This document shows positions 1 through 8,833 of a stretch of 43,689 bases of DNA, in pieces; within the stretch, counting starts at the first letter, position 1; the number at the start of each line of letters is the position of its first letter. The stretch comes from Porticoccaceae bacterium (lineage in GTDB: Bacteria; Pseudomonadota; Gammaproteobacteria; Pseudomonadales; Porticoccaceae). The notes under the pieces were generated by a model, which was not told the origin of the DNA, did not search any database, and saw nothing but the letters and a program-made list of their open reading frames with translations. Made by a program: the position numbers and the translations under genes. The stretch spans positions 1-43,689 of the forward strand of contig PCCK01000057.1 of assembly GCA_002731695.1 (NCBI GenBank), given 5' to 3'.

Positions 1-1410
1 CATTTGGCGAGATATTCGATTCAGTTTGTTTATAGTCTCTATCATATGCACTGGAATACGAATAGTTCTCGCCTGATCTGCAATAGAACGAGTAATTGCC
101 TGGCGTATCCACCAAGTGGCATATGTTGAGAATTTATAACCGCGCCGGTATTCAAATTTGTCGACGGCTTTCATTAATCCAATGTTTCCTTCTTGGATCA
201 AATCTAAAAATTGGAGGCCCCTGTTGGTGTACTTTTTGGCAATCGATATGACTAGTCTTAAATTGGCCTCCACCATTTCTTTTTTTGCGCGTCGGGACAT
301 CGCTTCTCCAATTGTTAAGCGACGATTAATATCCTTGATTTGAATAATACTGAATCCCGTGTCGGTCTCAATTTTTCCTAATTTCTTTTGTGACCGTTGA
401 ATTTCAGCCAGCTCAATTTGAATATATCCAGCCCAGGAGGAATCTGACATTGAGATTGTTCGCGACCATTCCGGGTTGCTTTCGTTTCCAGGGAAATTTT
501 GAATAAACAGCTTTCGAGGCATCTTAGCTCGCCGGACGCAAAGTTCTTGAATATGTCTCTCTTCACGACGTATGCCGTCTATGGAGGTTTTTATGGCGGC
601 TACAAGCGGATCAAATTGTCTGGGAGTCAATTTGAAAAATTTGAATAGATTAGCCAATTCCTGCATATTTTTTGTCGCGCTCTTGGACATACGACCATAG
701 CGAGAAATCGACCGAGCTGTTTTAACGAATTGTTTCTTTAGTTCTGTGAAGCGTTCCAATGCTTCCTCTGGATCAAGACCACCCTCGTGCTCTTCTTCAG
801 ACGTAGGATCTTCACCGTCATGCTCATCATTTCCTGCTTTCATCGCCTCCGCCGCTTGTTGTTGAGCTAAAGCAGAGGGTACATGATCCATTGGATTGAG
901 GTATCCACATATAATGTCAGTCAGGCGTCGCTCTCCTAACGGTATTTTGTCATATTCTGAAATAATTTTTTCCACCGAATTTGGCCACTCTGCAATGGCG
1001 GCCATTAACTCTCTAGTTCCCTCTTCGATTCTTTTCGCGATTTCTATTTCGCCCTCTCGGGTAAGTAATTCAACAGACCCCATTTCCCTCATGTACATCC
1101 GGACAGGATCAGTAGTTCTATGTTGCTCTGACTCGACGGATGCGAGGGTTGCCGCTGCTTCTGCCGCCGCAACTTCATCAGGTGTGTTATCTCCGGCCAG
1201 CATCAAAAGTGACTCAGCGTCTGGTGCTATTTCAAACACTGTTATACCCATATCGTTGATCATTTGTATTATATCTTCAACTTGCTCCGGATCTGCGATA
1301 TGCTCAGGTAGATGGTCGTTGACCTCCGCATAAGTGAGGTAACCTTGCTCGCGGCCTTTGGCTATAAGGTCTTTGATTCCGGATTGCTGCTTATGATTGT
1401 TGTCAGACAT
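1..1410 (-). CDS. rpoD: RNA polymerase primary sigma factor sigma-70 (3' end cut by window)
   Basis: This is the housekeeping sigma factor, which directs core RNA polymerase to -35/-10 promoters. The visible 470 codons are open throughout and run off the window start, so the end of region 3 and region 4 are missing. Region 1.1 is clear near the N terminus ([14 protein letters not shown], then [12 protein letters not shown]). Region 1.2 follows with [12 protein letters not shown] less conserved acidic stretch of about 250 residues comes next, then region 2 ([57 protein letters not shown]). The visible part ends in early region 3 ([15 protein letters not shown]). The start is the ATG at 1410-1408; no strong ribosome site is visible. 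It is the last gene of an rpsU-dnaG-rpoD operon, 72 bases after dnaG. Confidence 0.97.
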   Translation of the reverse strand, partial: MSDNNHKQQSGIKDLIAKGREQGYLTYAEVNDHLPEHIADPEQVEDIIQMINDMGITVFEIAPDAESLLMLAGDNTPDEVAAAEAAATLASVESEQHRTTDPVRMYMREMGSVELLTREGEIEIAKRIEEGTRELMAAIAEWPNSVEKIISEYDKIPLGERRLTDIICGYLNPMDHVPSALAQQQAAEAMKAGNDEHDGEDPTSEEEHEGGLDPEEALERFTELKKQFVKTARSISRYGRMSKSATKNMQELANLFKFFKLTPRQFDPLVAAIKTSIDGIRREERHIQELCVRRAKMPRKLFIQNFPGNESNPEWSRTISMSDSSWAGYIQIELAEIQRSQKKLGKIETDTGFSIIQIKDINRRLTIGEAMSRRAKKEMVEANLRLVISIAKKYTNRGLQFLDLIQEGNIGLMKAVDKFEYRRGYKFSTYATWWIRQAITRSIADQARTIRIPVHMIETINKLNRISRQM

Positions 1411-1482
1411 ATGAATAATGAAAATAAATTTGGGCGCGCCAGTATAGCTGATATGTTGTGAAGTGTCTCAGACTATTTAGCT

Positions 1483-3429
1483 TTATTGGCTACTTTTTTT
1501 GGCACTTACAAGCTTCTGTTTTATATCTTTTTTTAAATCTTTTTCGGGAGGCTCGTCCGATAGTTCGAAGAGTAATCTATATAACTGTTTCACATCATTT
1601 TCCTTGAGGATTTCGCGTTTTAGTATTACTTTTGCTTGTTGAACGAGGGGCAATGCAGAAAAAAGCTCCTTGGAAACGTGGTCATACGCATCGCAAAACT
1701 CATCAGCGTTCCGTCTTTTTGTATCCAACGATGCACTATACATATCATCTTGGGTAAAGCTTTTCAGGTACTCCACATCTTTCTTAAGTTTAGGATTACT
1801 TATCCAGTAGGTTAAAATTTGATGAGTGTTATATTTAGGATGTTGGCGGATGAAATTTAGCAACTGCACAAAGATAACAATTTCATTATTTTCAGATTGT
1901 TGAAGAATTGAAGCATCTCGGATATTTTGTGAGAGAGTTGGATAATTAATAAGTAATCCAGTGAGGTAGTGAATGGGGGATAATCTCAGTTTTTTCCTTA
2001 GTTTTTGATGAGGTAGTCCCAATCCAATTGTCTCGTATATCCTCACTGCGCCATCTTTAACGGACGATCCTGTTATTTCTGAATCTGTTAAGCTCTCATT
2101 TACATGAGTATATTGTGAATGGGTGCTGTTATTGTCAGATATAAAATGTTCCAAATCTTCTTTTGGTACTCCAGCTCTTACAGCAAGCTCTTTAAGCATA
2201 AGGTGTTTAAAAACACCGTCAGGAATTTTGTGTATATGAGGAGCACAGATTTTGCAGAATTTTGCTTTTCCATCAACCGTACTGAGATCTATACCATCCA
2301 TCATTCGAGAAAAAAAGAATTCAGAAAGAGGCAGAGATGTCTCAATTAAATCTAGGAACACTTTTCTCCCTCGATCACGAATTAAGCTGTCCGGGTCATG
2401 ACCCTCAGGCAAGAAGAGAAAGCGAGCAGTTAAACCATCATTTAGTTCGGTTAAGGAGGTATCTAAAGCTCGACCGGCGGCAGCTCGACCGGCGTTATCT
2501 CCATCAAAACAAAATATGATTTCTGAAGTATTGCGAAAAATCTTTTCGAGATGATACTTGCTAACAGATGTCCCTAATGTGGCTATAGCATTGTTCACAC
2601 CGTGCTGAGCGAGAGCTATGACATCAAAATACCCCTCTACCAAGAGAAGTTTTGGTATGTTCTTTAATTCTCTTCGCGCCTCGTAAAGTCCATATAGTTC
2701 CCGACCTTTTACGAATATAGGTGTTTCTGGGGAATTTATGTACTTAGGTTTACTTTTATCCATAACGCGCGCACCAAAGCCAATGGTGCGTCCACGGTTA
2801 TCACGAATTGGAAAAATAATGCGATTACGAAAACGATCATACAGCCCGCTTTCATCCTTTCTTTTGATAATCATCCCAGATTCATATAGGAGACTTTTTT
2901 TATGTGCGTCAACTCCCACATCCAGGAGAAGGTTATCCCAACCGGGGGGAGCGAAGCCGATACCGTATTTTGCTGCAATTTGACCGCTTAAACCGCGGTT
3001 TTTTAGGTAGTTAGTAGCGTTAGCTGCATCTTTATTAGTCCTAAGCTGTAGCCGAAAAAAATTGTCACATTGATTGAGAGTGGAATATAAGCTTTTTCGT
3101 TTTTCGTCCTCGTTGTTTAGCCCACCGATTGTTGATGGCACTTGTACCCCAGCAATTGTAGATAGCACTTCTATCGCGGCAATAAATTCGATTCTTTCAA
3201 ATTCCATTATGAAGTTCAATGCGCTGCCGCCCCGACTACATCCGAAACAGTAATAAAATTGCTTATCCTGTGCTACTGAAAACGAGGGTGTCTTTTCATC
3301 ATGAAAAGGACAGCATGCTGAGTAATTCTTACCGGCTTTTTTTAATTTAATTCTTTTTCCGATAACGTCAACGATGTCAATGCGCGATAAAAGATCGTCG
3401 ATGAAATGTTGTGGTATAAGTCCGGCCAT
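1483..3429 (-). CDS. dnaG: DNA primase
   Basis: Primase makes the RNA primers for replication and works with the DnaB helicase. The 648-residue product has the N-terminal zinc-binding domain with C40, H43, C61 and C64 (CPFHDEKTPSFSV, then YYCFGC). The RNA polymerase core follows, and its TOPRIM fold carries the catalytic EGYFD (E265) and DGDNAG (D309, D311) motifs. The C-terminal part of about 200 residues fits the helicase-interacting region and is poorly conserved. The protein is longer than the 581 residues of E. coli and close to other gammaproteobacterial versions. It lies between rpsU and rpoD on the same strand, 121 bases after rpsU and 72 before rpoD, the classical order. The start is an ATG with a weak ribosome site. 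Confidence 0.97.
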   Translation of the reverse strand: MAGLIPQHFIDDLLSRIDIVDVIGKRIKLKKAGKNYSACCPFHDEKTPSFSVAQDKQFYYCFGCSRGGSALNFIMEFERIEFIAAIEVLSTIAGVQVPSTIGGLNNEDEKRKSLYSTLNQCDNFFRLQLRTNKDAANATNYLKNRGLSGQIAAKYGIGFAPPGWDNLLLDVGVDAHKKSLLYESGMIIKRKDESGLYDRFRNRIIFPIRDNRGRTIGFGARVMDKSKPKYINSPETPIFVKGRELYGLYEARRELKNIPKLLLVEGYFDVIALAQHGVNNAIATLGTSVSKYHLEKIFRNTSEIIFCFDGDNAGRAAAGRALDTSLTELNDGLTARFLFLPEGHDPDSLIRDRGRKVFLDLIETSLPLSEFFFSRMMDGIDLSTVDGKAKFCKICAPHIHKIPDGVFKHLMLKELAVRAGVPKEDLEHFISDNNSTHSQYTHVNESLTDSEITGSSVKDGAVRIYETIGLGLPHQKLRKKLRLSPIHYLTGLLINYPTLSQNIRDASILQQSENNEIVIFVQLLNFIRQHPKYNTHQILTYWISNPKLKKDVEYLKSFTQDDMYSASLDTKRRNADEFCDAYDHVSKELFSALPLVQQAKVILKREILKENDVKQLYRLLFELSDEPPEKDLKKDIKQKLVSAKKSSQ

Positions 3430-3550
3430 TTAATTGCTACAGGAACCCTAACTGAGGAGCGTATGGTGTACCCTTTGGCAGAAAAGTTGAATGACACGCT
3501 TCGGAGCTAAACTTAAATTCAATTAGCTGACGCAACGCTGTGTTGCTGTA

Positions 3551-3766
3551 TTAGTATAGCCTAGTGAACTTTCGAGATTCTCTGGAGACCTTTTTTTGAT
3601 TCCTCTTAACCGCTGCAGCCGCCTTTCGTTTTCGTTCCCACGTAGGTTTCTCATAAAATTCGCAACTTCTTACTTTTGCCAGTATTCCGGCTTTTTCACA
3701 TGACCTTTTGAACCTACGAAGCGCTATATCAAAGGGCTCATTTTCTTTTATACGCACGCTTGGCAT
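3551..3766 (-). CDS. rpsU: Small ribosomal subunit protein bS21
   Basis: This 71-residue, very basic protein is bS21 of the 30S subunit, which helps base-pairing between mRNA and the 16S rRNA 3' end. It is full length and keeps the family signature: [20 protein letters not shown], then a C-terminal Lys/Arg-rich tail ([17 protein letters not shown]). The start is an ATG preceded by an AGGAAG ribosome site about 8 bases upstream. It is the first gene of the rpsU-dnaG-rpoD operon, with a good sigma-70 promoter 66-94 bases upstream (3832-3860). It diverges from tsaD, as in most gammaproteobacteria. Confidence 0.97.
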   Translation of the reverse strand: MPSVRIKENEPFDIALRRFKRSCEKAGILAKVRSCEFYEKPTWERKRKAAAAVKRNQKKVSRESRKFTRLY

Positions 3767-3831
3767 TGAATTAACTTCCTGTTTACCACCTTCTTATGAA
3801 GAATCGTGGATTTTATTTAATAAAGGTTAGT

Positions 3832-3860
3832 AGTATAGCGAGTAATTTTTTATCATGCAA
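3832..3860 (-). promoter_or_regulatory. Predicted sigma-70 promoter of rpsU-dnaG-rpoD
   Basis: On the minus strand a -35 box TTGCAT (3860-3855) and a -10 box TATACT (3837-3832) are separated by exactly 17 bases. The -10 differs from TATAAT at one position. It lies 66 bases upstream of the rpsU start and is the best promoter match in the window. Transcription from it has not been shown. Confidence 0.7.
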
Positions 3861-3896
3861 AGATTCTAAAGCTTAAGTTTATGAGATCATAGGTGA

Positions 3897-3925
3897 TTGA
3901 ATAGGTAACCTTAATACCCAATATA
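3897..3925 (+). promoter_or_regulatory. Predicted sigma-70 promoter of tsaD-folB-folK
   Basis: A -35 box TTGAAT (3897-3902) and a -10 box AATATA (3920-3925) are 17 bases apart, about 78 bases upstream of the tsaD ATG. With the rpsU promoter it makes a compact divergent promoter region in which the two -35 boxes are about 37 bases apart. Confidence 0.5.
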
Positions 3926-4002
3926 CGCATGAGTAAAATTTGAAAAATAATTTATTGAGTGTAAGTATCACAAATTTACAGTGATTGACGGAAATTAGAG
4001 AA

Positions 4003-5037
4003 ATGCGCGTTTTAGGAATTGAAACCTCATGTGATGAGACAGGCATCGCGCTATACGATAGTAAGGCAGGATTATTAGCAAATCGTGTTTACTCTCAGGC
4101 CCATATTCACTCTGATTTTGGTGGAGTTGTTCCAGAGCTTGCCTCGCGCGATCACGTAAATAGAATATTGCCGTTAATATCGTTGGTTTTAAGAGATATC
4201 TCTCTTAAAACGACTGATTTGCATGCAATTTCGTACACGAGAGGTCCGGGGTTAGCTGGGGCTCTTATGGTGGGGGCTGGAGTGGCATCATCATTAGCCT
4301 TCGCTTTGAATATTCCAGCATTGGGCGTACACCATATGGAAGGCCATTTATTGGCGCCAATGTTAGAGGAGGACCCTCCAAAGTTTCCTTTCATAACACT
4401 GTTAGTTTCAGGAGGGCATACCCAACTAGTCCATGCTGAGGCTTTCGGAAAATATAGAATTATAGGAGAATCGAGAGATGACGCAGCCGGAGAGGCATTT
4501 GATAAGATAGCCCAGATAATGGGTTTAGGGTATCCCGGAGGTGCCGAAATTTCGAGAATGGCTCAATTTGGCGATATGAATCGATTTAATTTCCCGCGTC
4601 CGATGACTGACCGTCCGGGACTTGATTTCAGCTTTTCTGGGTTAAAAACTCATACTAAAAAGTTAGTCTTAGATAATAGCCAAGAGGGGGGCTTGCCTCA
4701 CCCTAACACCATCGCGGATATCTGTGCCGGACTTCAAGAAGCGATAGTAGATACATTGGTCGTGAAGAGCTTACGGGCGCTCCGAGTAGAGGGTTTGTCG
4801 AAGTTAGTTATTGCTGGAGGTGTAGCTTCTAATGCTAGATTACGTGAAAAGCTTAGTAATATGGTTTTGGACATTGGTGCGACAGTTTTTTATGCGAGGC
4901 CCGAATTTTGTACCGACAATGGGGCAATGATAGCCTATGCTGGTTGTCAGCGGCTACTTGCAGGAGAATCTAGTAGTCTATCGATTTCCATAAAACCGCG
5001 TTGGCCAATTTCCTTGCTATCGGTCGTGGGAGACTGA
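4003..5037 (+). CDS. tsaD: tRNA N6-adenosine threonylcarbamoyltransferase
   Basis: TsaD transfers threonylcarbamoyl from TC-AMP to A37 of tRNAs reading ANN codons, making t6A, together with TsaB and TsaE. The 344-residue protein begins with the typical [19 protein letters not shown] and carries the metal-binding pair H111 and H115 (HHMEGH). It also has the nucleotide-binding stretch [11 protein letters not shown] and a C-terminal [16 protein letters not shown]. The start was set at the ATG at 4003, because the family begins at this methionine; a TTG 18 bases upstream in frame would only add six unconserved residues. It is followed after 6 bases by folB, and both are probably co-transcribed. 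The TC-AMP synthase relative in the window is YciO (27800), which is not the canonical partner TsaC. Confidence 0.97.
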   Translation: MRVLGIETSCDETGIALYDSKAGLLANRVYSQAHIHSDFGGVVPELASRDHVNRILPLISLVLRDISLKTTDLHAISYTRGPGLAGALMVGAGVASSLAFALNIPALGVHHMEGHLLAPMLEEDPPKFPFITLLVSGGHTQLVHAEAFGKYRIIGESRDDAAGEAFDKIAQIMGLGYPGGAEISRMAQFGDMNRFNFPRPMTDRPGLDFSFSGLKTHTKKLVLDNSQEGGLPHPNTIADICAGLQEAIVDTLVVKSLRALRVEGLSKLVIAGGVASNARLREKLSNMVLDIGATVFYARPEFCTDNGAMIAYAGCQRLLAGESSSLSISIKPRWPISLLSVVGD

Positions 5038-5043
5038 AAGTAT

Positions 5044-5409
5044 ATGGACATAGTTTATATATCAGATCTTCAAATAGAGACTGTGATTGGCATTTTTGAT
5101 TGGGAGAGGGAGGTGAAGCAAGTTGTAAGTCTCGATATCGAAATGGCAACAGATATTCGCAAGGCTGCGGACACTGACGATATCCAATTTGCGCTCAACT
5201 ACAAAGCTATTGCAAAAAGAGTCATTAAGTTTATACAAGAAAGTGACTTTTTTTTGGTTGAGCGGATGGCTGAGGAGGTTGCAAAGCTAATCATTCAAGA
5301 GTTTTCAGTAACTTGGATACGTTTGCGGGTCAGCAAACCTGGTGCGCTCAGGGGCTCAAAGGATGTGGGTATAATAATAGAGCGCGGAGCAAAAGCCTCT
5401 TGTCTTTGA
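5044..5409 (+). CDS. folB: Dihydroneopterin aldolase
   Basis: FolB converts 7,8-dihydroneopterin to 6-hydroxymethyl-7,8-dihydropterin and glycolaldehyde in folate synthesis. It is full length at 121 residues. It shows the usual opening (IVYISDLQIETVIGIFDWER), the substrate-binding tyrosine in FALNYKAIAKRV, the conserved glutamate in FFLVERMAEEVA and the catalytic lysine in VSKPGALRG. The ATG lies 6 bases after tsaD. Its TGA stop overlaps the likely TTG start of folK, which makes the next step of the same pathway, so the two are probably translationally coupled. Confidence 0.95.
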   Translation: MDIVYISDLQIETVIGIFDWEREVKQVVSLDIEMATDIRKAADTDDIQFALNYKAIAKRVIKFIQESDFFLVERMAEEVAKLIIQEFSVTWIRLRVSKPGALRGSKDVGIIIERGAKASCL

Positions 5410-5921
5410 TTTACTTGAGTCTTGGAAGCAACATTGATGCCGCGAAAAATATTCACTCTGCTTTAGATAACTTAGAGCAGCACTTCGGAATATGTTTGAT
5501 TTCTTCCGTCTATGAGAGTAAATCTTTAGGTTTCCATGGGAAAAATTTTCTAAATTTAGTAGTGACAATCGAGTCCAATCTGCCCATAAATGAGCTTTTG
5601 AATGTCTTAAAAAAATTTGAGGATTTACTTAAAAGAGATAGGAGTGCACCAAAATTTTCAAATCGTACCATCGATATAGATATCTTATGCGTTGATGACC
5701 TTTCGGGAAATTTTGATGGCATTCATTTGCCTCGCGCGGAGATTCTAAAAAATGCGTTTGTATTATTACCTTTGGCCGAGATTGCTCCAGATTGCAAACA
5801 TCCTTGTACCGGATTAACTTACTCTGATCATTGGCAGATGTTTAACATGGGATTTCAATCGCTGTGGAAGGTGGACTTTCTCTGGCGCGGAGAACAAATC
5901 AGTTTCAGGCAATATACCTAA
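5406..5921 (+). CDS. folK: 2-amino-4-hydroxy-6-hydroxymethyldihydropteridine pyrophosphokinase (HPPK)
   Basis: FolK transfers pyrophosphate from ATP to the FolB product, preparing it for dihydropteroate synthase. The conserved protein begins IYLSLGSNI and has the Mg-binding aspartates in RTIDIDIL, which match RTLDLDI in other HPPKs. No ATG lies near the conserved start. The TTG at 5406 overlaps the folB stop in the sequence TTGA and gives 171 residues, close to the usual length; a TTG at 5400 would add two residues. The reading frame stays open upstream to 5313, but that part is folB in another frame. A short hairpin (5916-5935) straddles its stop codon. Confidence 0.9.
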   Translation: MIYLSLGSNIDAAKNIHSALDNLEQHFGICLISSVYESKSLGFHGKNFLNLVVTIESNLPINELLNVLKKFEDLLKRDRSAPKFSNRTIDIDILCVDDLSGNFDGIHLPRAEILKNAFVLLPLAEIAPDCKHPCTGLTYSDHWQMFNMGFQSLWKVDFLWRGEQISFRQYT

Positions 5922-5935
5922 GGCTTCTCTTAGGT
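5916..5935 (+). terminator. Weak hairpin at the folK stop, possible terminator
   Basis: ACCTAA (5916-5921) and TTAGGT (5930-5935) pair perfectly around an 8-base loop and are followed by TTATTATAG. The stem is only six mostly A-T pairs and includes the folK TAA stop, so termination strength is doubtful. It sits in the 28-base space between the convergent folK and folM-like genes. Confidence 0.35.
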
Positions 5936-5949
5936 TTATTATAGAAAGG

Positions 5950-6699
5950 TCAAAGAAGACTATTGGATGCGCCTCCATCAACTGCGATAGTTTGTCCAGT
6001 AACGTATGTTGCGATATTTGACAAAAAAAATGTTGTCTCTGCTATATCAGACTCTGAACCCAGTCGGCCAATTGGTATAGAGGAGAGGATTTTTTTGTGT
6101 TTGACTTTATCGTCTTTCTCATGTGCTGGCCATAAAATTGCTCCCGGAGCCACACTGTTTACCCTCACGTCAGGTGCAAGCTCAAGGGCTAATGATTTGG
6201 TCATGGCAATATTACCAGCTTTGGCGATGGTATATATAGAGTGTTTTTTAAGGGCTTGTCTAGCGTGCATATCAGAAATATTTACTATGGAACCCCGACT
6301 CCTTTTAAGCAAAGGTGCGAGTTTTTTGCTTAAAAAGAATGGACCTTTAAGATTAGAGTTGATTAAGTCATTCCAAGCACTTTCATCAACGTTTTCAAGC
6401 GCTGTAGGATAAAAACTGGAAGCATTATTCACCAGAACATCAAGCCGTCCTATTGACTCAAGTAGATTTATTATTCTCTCAATGCTTGCGGGTTCATTCA
6501 AATCGCCCTGCACTAACCAAGCGCTTTCTGAACGTTTTTCATTTAAGGTATCGCAAAGTCGGTTAGCCTCAGCCGCAGATTTATTATAGTGGATAATGAC
6601 TTTGAAATTCCTTGAATGGAAGACATTTGTTATTTCAGAACCAATACGCTTAGCGGCGCCCGTTACCAGTATTACTTGGGTACTTCTCGATTCGAACAT
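5950..6699 (-). CDS. Short-chain dehydrogenase, pteridine reductase type (FolM-like)
   Basis: A 249-residue SDR probably reduces dihydropterins or dihydrofolate with NADPH. The cofactor motif is TGAAKRIG, whose KRIG ending is typical of pteridine reductases rather than the TGxxxGIG of ordinary SDRs. NNAS, a conserved serine in VNISD and the catalytic pair in IYTIAKAG (YxxxK) follow, with VDGGAS near the C terminus. The ATG at 6699 has an AAAAGG ribosome site about 6 bases upstream, inside the end of cca, so the first 50 bases overlap cca. It converges on folK, which supports a pterin role. FolM is the likely orthologue; substrate preference cannot be read from sequence. Confidence 0.85.
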   Translation of the reverse strand: MFESRSTQVILVTGAAKRIGSEITNVFHSRNFKVIIHYNKSAAEANRLCDTLNEKRSESAWLVQGDLNEPASIERIINLLESIGRLDVLVNNASSFYPTALENVDESAWNDLINSNLKGPFFLSKKLAPLLKRSRGSIVNISDMHARQALKKHSIYTIAKAGNIAMTKSLALELAPDVRVNSVAPGAILWPAHEKDDKVKHKKILSSIPIGRLGSESDIAETTFFLSNIATYVTGQTIAVDGGASNSLL

Positions 6700-7936
6700 T
6701 TTTAACCTTTTCTTCTCTAGTTACAGAAAAATGATAAGTTAATTTAAACTCGTCAAGAGCTTGGAGGCGTTTTATTTTTATTAAATCTCCAATTTCATCT
6801 CCTTTAAGAACGTTGCGAAGTATATCTGATACGTCAAGATTGGCTACTATTTTTTGCGCTGCTCTCAAGAAGGATGATATCTTGGGCGTATGGCTTGACT
6901 GAGTTTTAGCGGCTAAACAAATTAGTAAGTTTTCAAATTCGACATTTGATTGAATGGCGTTGACGCTTAGCAAAATTCTGAGTATTTCCTCCGAACTTAG
7001 TCTGTGAATTGTTTGGGGTAATTTTCGACAACGGTTTACATTTAAAGCAAGTCTTCGAAATTTGCTGGGAACTTTTAATCGATCACAGAGCTCGGCTAAC
7101 AGAGCTCCATCTTCTTTCTCTTCAACTAACTCCAGTTGAGTATTGGATTCTTCAGTTTTGTGGTTAATTTCGGAAAAAGTGGCTGCGAATCGAACCATAA
7201 CGCTCTCGGATAATTGAGCTGCGGTTATCAAAGAGTTTAAAGGGTTTTTCATCGACGATTTCTTTCTGTTGTAGCTAGAATCTTGTGATATTTTAATGGT
7301 CGCGTCTAATTCTGGTATCAAAGCCTCCAACGCCCCGCATTGATGCAAAATTTTGAAGTATATGTGGGGAGTTTTTTCTCCTAGAGCTTTTTGTGTTTCC
7401 CTCCAGACACGCTCGGCAACCAAAAAGCCGAGTTCTCCACTCGATGCCATCTCTTGCATCATTGAAATTGTGGGTTTGGCAATACGGAAACCAAGATGAT
7501 GGTAGCGCGCAGCAAAGCGTGCTGTGCGAAGAACTCTGACTGGGTCTTCACGAAACGCGCTCGAAACGTGGCGTAACTTTTTTTTTCTAATGTCTTTTTG
7601 ACCGTGGAACGGATCTATAAGGTATCCGTCAGAACTCTCTGCGATCGCATTTATCGTGAGATCTCGGCGTCTTAGATCATCTTTCAGTGTCACTTCGGCG
7701 GATGAAAAAAAAGTGAAGCCATGGTATCCATATCCGGTCTTCTTTTCGGTGCGTGCTAGCGCATATTCTTCTTTACTAATCGGATGTAAAAATACAGGAA
7801 AATCCTTCCCGACCGGACGGAAGCCAAGTTCGATCATTTTGTTTGGGGAGCCACCCACAACGACCCAATCATTTTCATTACTTGGATAATTTATTAATTG
7901 GTCTCGTACAGCTCCTCCAACACGATAAATTTTCAT
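6650..7936 (-). CDS. cca: CCA tRNA nucleotidyltransferase, with altered DxD and no HD motif
   Basis: Cca adds or repairs the 3' CCA of tRNAs. The start was placed at ATG 7936, giving MKIYRVGGAVRD as in E. coli; an in-frame start 60 bases upstream adds unconserved sequence. The 428 residues include VGGAVRD, RRRDLTINAIA (about 89-99), REDPVRVLRTARFAARY (about 129-145) and the HLGFRI and RVWRE neck region. Two points are odd. The catalytic DxD of the nucleotidyltransferase fold reads E21-N-D23. The C-terminal part, which in E. coli is an HD phosphohydrolase domain (CHDLGKG), has FSEINHK at that place and no paired His-Asp. The gene overlaps the next SDR by 50 bases. Confidence 0.93.
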   Translation of the reverse strand: MKIYRVGGAVRDQLINYPSNENDWVVVGGSPNKMIELGFRPVGKDFPVFLHPISKEEYALARTEKKTGYGYHGFTFFSSAEVTLKDDLRRRDLTINAIAESSDGYLIDPFHGQKDIRKKKLRHVSSAFREDPVRVLRTARFAARYHHLGFRIAKPTISMMQEMASSGELGFLVAERVWRETQKALGEKTPHIYFKILHQCGALEALIPELDATIKISQDSSYNRKKSSMKNPLNSLITAAQLSESVMVRFAATFSEINHKTEESNTQLELVEEKEDGALLAELCDRLKVPSKFRRLALNVNRCRKLPQTIHRLSSEEILRILLSVNAIQSNVEFENLLICLAAKTQSSHTPKISSFLRAAQKIVANLDVSDILRNVLKGDEIGDLIKIKRLQALDEFKLTYHFSVTREEKVKNVRIEKYPSNTGNGRR

Positions 7937-8038
7937 TCCAAAAGTCCTACCGATCTGTATTGTTTCAGCTGGACAAGCCCGATATGGAAGGCACATGTTT
8001 CTTGTCGGATACTAGAAAAAGAGTACCATTCGAGACCA

Positions 8039-8067
8039 ATAGTAGAGGCACTTGTTTATGTAGTAAA
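8039..8067 (-). promoter_or_regulatory. Possible sigma-70 promoter of cca
   Basis: On the minus strand, -35 TTTACT (8067-8062) and -10 TACTAT (8044-8039) are 17 bases apart, about 103 bases upstream of the cca ATG. Both boxes are moderate matches in AT-rich DNA. The 248-base divergent gap between cca and ccmA holds no other gene I can support, and I could not place a ccmA promoter in it. Confidence 0.35.
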
Positions 8068-8184
8068 CTATAAAGCCATTATTTTGAAGTTTTCTTTAGG
8101 ATTTAGCATGAGCGTATTTTTAATACACACCATCACTATAAGCATGCGCCCTGATGATGTTCTCTTACATCGCTTTTCCACTCA

Positions 8185-8832
8185 ATGAGTACAAAGAGAT
8201 TGGCGACATCCAAAGATAAAGCGTTACAAGCAGAGGATCTCATGTTTGAGAGGAATGGATGTACCATTTTTAGCGGGGTAAACTTTCATCTGGACGAGGG
8301 AGAGTTGCTCTTACTACAAGGTATCAATGGTTGTGGGAAAAGCACACTACTGCGTATTTTGACCTCTTTAATGAGACCTCATCAAGGTTTTGTGAGCTCT
8401 TATGGTGTAAATATCCATACTGATAGGTATAAATATCTTAGAAACATAACTTTTATTGGGCACCAATTAGCCTTGAAATCAGCCCTAAGTCCTCTAGATA
8501 ATCTCTGTTGGGCTGCCTCATCATCGAAAGATCGACAGTATGTTTTTCAGGCGATGGATGAGATGGGGTTAAGTGCTGTCAGCAGACTACCTTGCTATCG
8601 TTTATCAGCGGGGCAACTAAAAAGGGTTGCGCTAACCAGATTATTTCTAAGTGATGCAAAGTTATGGCTGTTGGATGAGCCATTTGCTGCATTGGATTTC
8701 TCTGGTGTATCGATCATAGAAAAGTTGATTGAGAGACATTTGAGTCAGAATGGAAGTGTTCTTATGACTAGTCATCAAGATCTGAGCTTATCAAACATTC
8801 GTAAGATCGACATGTCCATTTGGTGTCGTTGA
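8185..8832 (+). CDS. ccmA: Haem exporter ATP-binding protein CcmA
   Basis: CcmA is the cytoplasmic ATPase of the CcmABCD complex, which uses ATP to release holo-CcmE in cytochrome c maturation. The 215-residue protein has Walker A GINGCGKST (residues 46-54), the ABC signature as LSAGQLKRVALTRL and Walker B LWLLDEPFAALD, followed by a switch-region His in TSHQD. Length is normal. About 12 residues precede the conserved start of the fold, and no good ribosome site precedes the ATG at 8185. It is the first gene of the ccmABCDEFGHI operon; ccmB begins one base after it. Confidence 0.95.
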   Translation: MSTKRLATSKDKALQAEDLMFERNGCTIFSGVNFHLDEGELLLLQGINGCGKSTLLRILTSLMRPHQGFVSSYGVNIHTDRYKYLRNITFIGHQLALKSALSPLDNLCWAASSSKDRQYVFQAMDEMGLSAVSRLPCYRLSAGQLKRVALTRLFLSDAKLWLLDEPFAALDFSGVSIIEKLIERHLSQNGSVLMTSHQDLSLSNIRKIDMSIWCR

Positions 8833-8833
8833 T

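Noticed and set aside
896-1333. A 145-codon open frame on the plus strand
   Set aside because: It is antisense to conserved rpoD region 1 and its composition is a Ser/Ile-rich shadow with no family resemblance.
3532-3546. Hairpin GCAAC-N5-GTTGC between rpsU and dnaG as a partial terminator
   Set aside because: E. coli has a terminator here, but this stem has five pairs, overlaps the end region of rpsU and has no T run on the minus strand.
5313-5405. Longer folK start at 5313
   Set aside because: This stretch is the conserved end of folB in another frame, and HPPK proteins begin at IYLSLGSN.
7937-7996. Extended cca start at 7996
   Set aside because: The 20 extra residues are unlike any Cca N terminus; MKIYRVGGAVRD at 7936 is.
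7898-8188. A 96-codon open frame ahead of ccmA
   Set aside because: It begins inside cca on the opposite strand, has no ribosome site or known motif and overlaps the ccmA start; it is probably chance.
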